The notes beneath the pieces are model-generated. The model was not told the DNA's origin and searched no databases. It was given only the letters and a program-made list of their open reading frames with translations. A DNA stretch of 6,181 nucleotides from an uncultured Clostridia bacterium (GTDB taxonomy: Bacteria; Bacillota_A; Clostridia; TANB77; CAG-508): assembly GCA_944393165.1 (NCBI GenBank), contig CALXZF010000148.1:1-6181 (forward strand). Reading direction: 5' to 3'. The position numbers and the translations under genes are program-made. This document shows positions 5,067 to 6,181 of the stretch, in pieces. Each line of letters starts with the position of its first letter. Within the stretch, counting starts at the first letter, position 1.

Positions 5067-5082
5067 CTTTCCAAAGTAACAT

Positions 5083-5520
5083 TTATTTTTCTAGTATTAT
5101 TGTAACAGGCCCGTCATTTAATAAGCTTACTTTCATATCTGCCCCAAAAATTCCTTTTTGTACATTAATTCCAGTCTCTTCACACTTTTGGCAAAAATAT
5201 TCATATAACTCATTTGCTTGGTCTGGCTTTGCTGCATTTATGAATGAAGGGCGATTTCCTCCTGTGCAATCTGCATATAGTGTAAATTGAGATACAATAA
5301 GTAATTCTCCATTTACATCTTTTAGTCCTAAATTCATTTTCTCATTTTCATCTTCAAATACTCTTAAGTTACATAGCTTTTTTACCAAATAATCTGCTAT
5401 TTCTTTTGTGTCTGTATGAGTTACCCCAAGCAAAACTAAAAATCCTTTATCTATTTTTCCTACCGTTTTTCCTTCGACATCAACTTGTGCATTTTTTACT
5501 CTTTGAATTACTAATTTCAT
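5083..5520 (-). CDS. dtd: D-aminoacyl-tRNA deacylase DTD (145 aa)
   Basis: Cytoplasmic proofreading enzyme that hydrolyses D-amino acids (for example D-Tyr, D-Asp) and mischarged glycine from tRNA. The start is set at the ATG at 5520 because family members begin MK.VIQRV and end near 145 residues; the frame is open further upstream to a GTG at 5553, but those residues ([10 protein letters not shown]) are not family-like. Key motifs: LLGV (30-33), [17 protein letters not shown] (77-93, with the catalytic-pocket SQFTL), and NDGPVTI (135-141) with the Gly-cisPro dipeptide at 137-138 that screens chirality. AGAAAGGA lies 12 nt upstream, rather far. It follows the RNA methyltransferase by 54 nt, probably in the same transcript. 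aspS comes next, and AspRS is a possible source of D-Asp-tRNA; in many Clostridia dtd is instead next to relA. Confidence 0.97.
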   Translation of the reverse strand: MKLVIQRVKNAQVDVEGKTVGKIDKGFLVLLGVTHTDTKEIADYLVKKLCNLRVFEDENEKMNLGLKDVNGELLIVSQFTLYADCTGGNRPSFINAAKPDQANELYEYFCQKCEETGINVQKGIFGADMKVSLLNDGPVTIILEK

Positions 5521-5532
5521 ATTATATTTTAT

Positions 5533-5540
5533 TCCTTTCT
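5533..5540 (-). promoter_or_regulatory. Ribosome binding site of dtd
   Basis: AGAAAGGA on the minus strand, 12 nt before the ATG at 5520. The spacing is long, but the site lies inside the longer GTG-initiated frame, which supports the shorter 145-residue start. Confidence 0.55.
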
Positions 5541-5574
5541 TTCTATGGCTCACATTGTTATAAAGGTTAGTAGT

Positions 5575-6181
5575 TTAAGATATTTTTCTTCTTACATATT
5601 CATAAATCATAATTCCTGTAGCCACTGATGCATTAAGACTTTCTGTTTTTCCTAGCATTGGTATTATAACTTTTTCATCAGCAATATCTTGAATTTCTTG
5701 TGAGACCCCATTTGCTTCATTGCCTATAACTATTACTTTTTTGTCATAGTTTGCCTCATAAATGTTTTCTTTAGCTTGCAATGAAGTAATCATAATTTTA
5801 AATTTTTTCTTTTTTATTTCCTTCAAAGTTTTGGTTAAATCCTCAGTTTGAATAATATTTAATCTAAATATTGCTCCCATTGTTGAGCGAACAACCTTTG
5901 GATTATATGGGTCTGCAGTGTTTTTTGAGAGGATTATTTGATTCAAGTTTGCACTATCTACAGTTCTTAATATAGTTCCAAGATTCCCAGGGTCTTGTAC
6001 TCCGTCTAAAGCAATAATAATATCTTGCGAAAAATCTATATTATTTATACTAACACCACTTTTAGTATTATCATTTAATTTGTCATTTGCGCTGTTGCTA
6101 ACGCTATTGCCAATTACATTTGAGCTATTCTTCTCTACTACAGCCAAAATTCCTTGAGGTGTTTTTACATCAGTTATTAAA
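5575..6181 (-). CDS. TrmH/SpoU-family RNA 2'-O-methyltransferase, partial (start outside window)
   Basis: S-adenosylmethionine-dependent enzyme of the SPOUT class that methylates a ribose 2'-OH in rRNA or tRNA; the exact target cannot be told. About 201 C-terminal residues are visible. The frame is open to the window edge (LITDVKTPQGILAVVEK), and TPQGILAVV is a family block joining the N-terminal substrate-binding part to the catalytic domain, so a TTG at 6147 within it is not the start. The three SpoU motifs are present: motif 1 DPGNLGTILRTVDSA with its Asn and Arg, motif 2 VIGNEANGVSQEI, and motif 3 IPMLGKTESLNASVATGIMIYEY, which forms the trefoil-knot cofactor pocket. DPYNPKVVRSTMGAIFRL is typical of the YsgA/TsnR-like branch. 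A 30-residue Asn/Ser-rich stretch precedes motif 1. It is probably cotranscribed with dtd, 54 nt downstream. Confidence 0.93.
   Translation of the reverse strand, partial: LITDVKTPQGILAVVEKNSSNVIGNSVSNSANDKLNDNTKSGVSINNIDFSQDIIIALDGVQDPGNLGTILRTVDSANLNQIILSKNTADPYNPKVVRSTMGAIFRLNIIQTEDLTKTLKEIKKKKFKIMITSLQAKENIYEANYDKKVIVIGNEANGVSQEIQDIADEKVIIPMLGKTESLNASVATGIMIYEYVRRKIS

Noticed and set aside
4961..5082. T-box leader upstream of aspS
   Set aside because: Only 122 bp separate dtd and aspS, the predicted leader is about 70 nt, and no T-box consensus or terminator/antiterminator pair is visible.
5545..5553. Longer dtd product starting at the GTG at 5553
   Set aside because: The extra residues are not family-like, and a ribosome binding site lies inside this stretch, before the ATG at 5520.

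Overview
The window is strongly AT-rich, has consensus-like sigma-A promoters, strong GGAGG-type ribosome binding sites and compact minus-strand operons. Together with the gene families present (Xre regulator, stand-alone TSCPD protein, DTD and MnmA of low-GC type), this points to a low-GC Firmicute, most likely a Clostridia-class bacterium of the gut type. The sequence does not fix the genus.

Layout. (1) Positions 1-362 are a repeat-rich, apparently unstable stretch. A gene on the minus strand has a good promoter, a run of 20 A in its leader, a strong ribosome binding site and an ATG. Sixteen codons in, it runs into an (AG)11 dinucleotide tract that puts it out of frame. Behind it lies a 34-bp tandem repeat in about four copies. 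(2) Positions 339-1205 hold a small acidic protein gene (minus) divergent from an Xre-family repressor gene (plus), whose transcript ends at a perfect 16-bp terminator stem. (3) Positions 1294-1596 hold a small coiled-coil protein gene (minus) with its own promoter. (4) Positions 1616-3082 form a two-gene unit, a TSCPD-domain protein followed by mnmA (tRNA 2-thiouridylase). (5) Positions 3089-3191 hold an 87-bp miniature element with 17-bp terminal inverted repeats and a perfect 8-bp flanking duplication. (6) Positions 3203-6181 hold, in transcription order, a SpoU/TrmH-family RNA methyltransferase (its start lies outside the window), dtd and aspS.

The right two thirds is a translation-fidelity neighbourhood: an RNA 2'-O-methyltransferase, a D-aminoacyl-tRNA deacylase, an aspartyl-tRNA synthetase and a tRNA wobble-uridine thiolase. 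These are housekeeping genes and look intact. The AspRS carries motif variants I associate with alphaproteobacterial enzymes, and the methyltransferase carries an Asn/Ser-rich insert.

The least ordinary signals are the (AG)11 tract inside a start-proximal reading frame (a candidate phase-variable switch, off as read), the miniature element beside the TSCPD-mnmA promoter, and the 34-bp tandem repeat that supplies the C-terminus and stop codon of a neighbouring gene. I see no rRNA, tRNA or CRISPR array, and no recognisable transposase gene.
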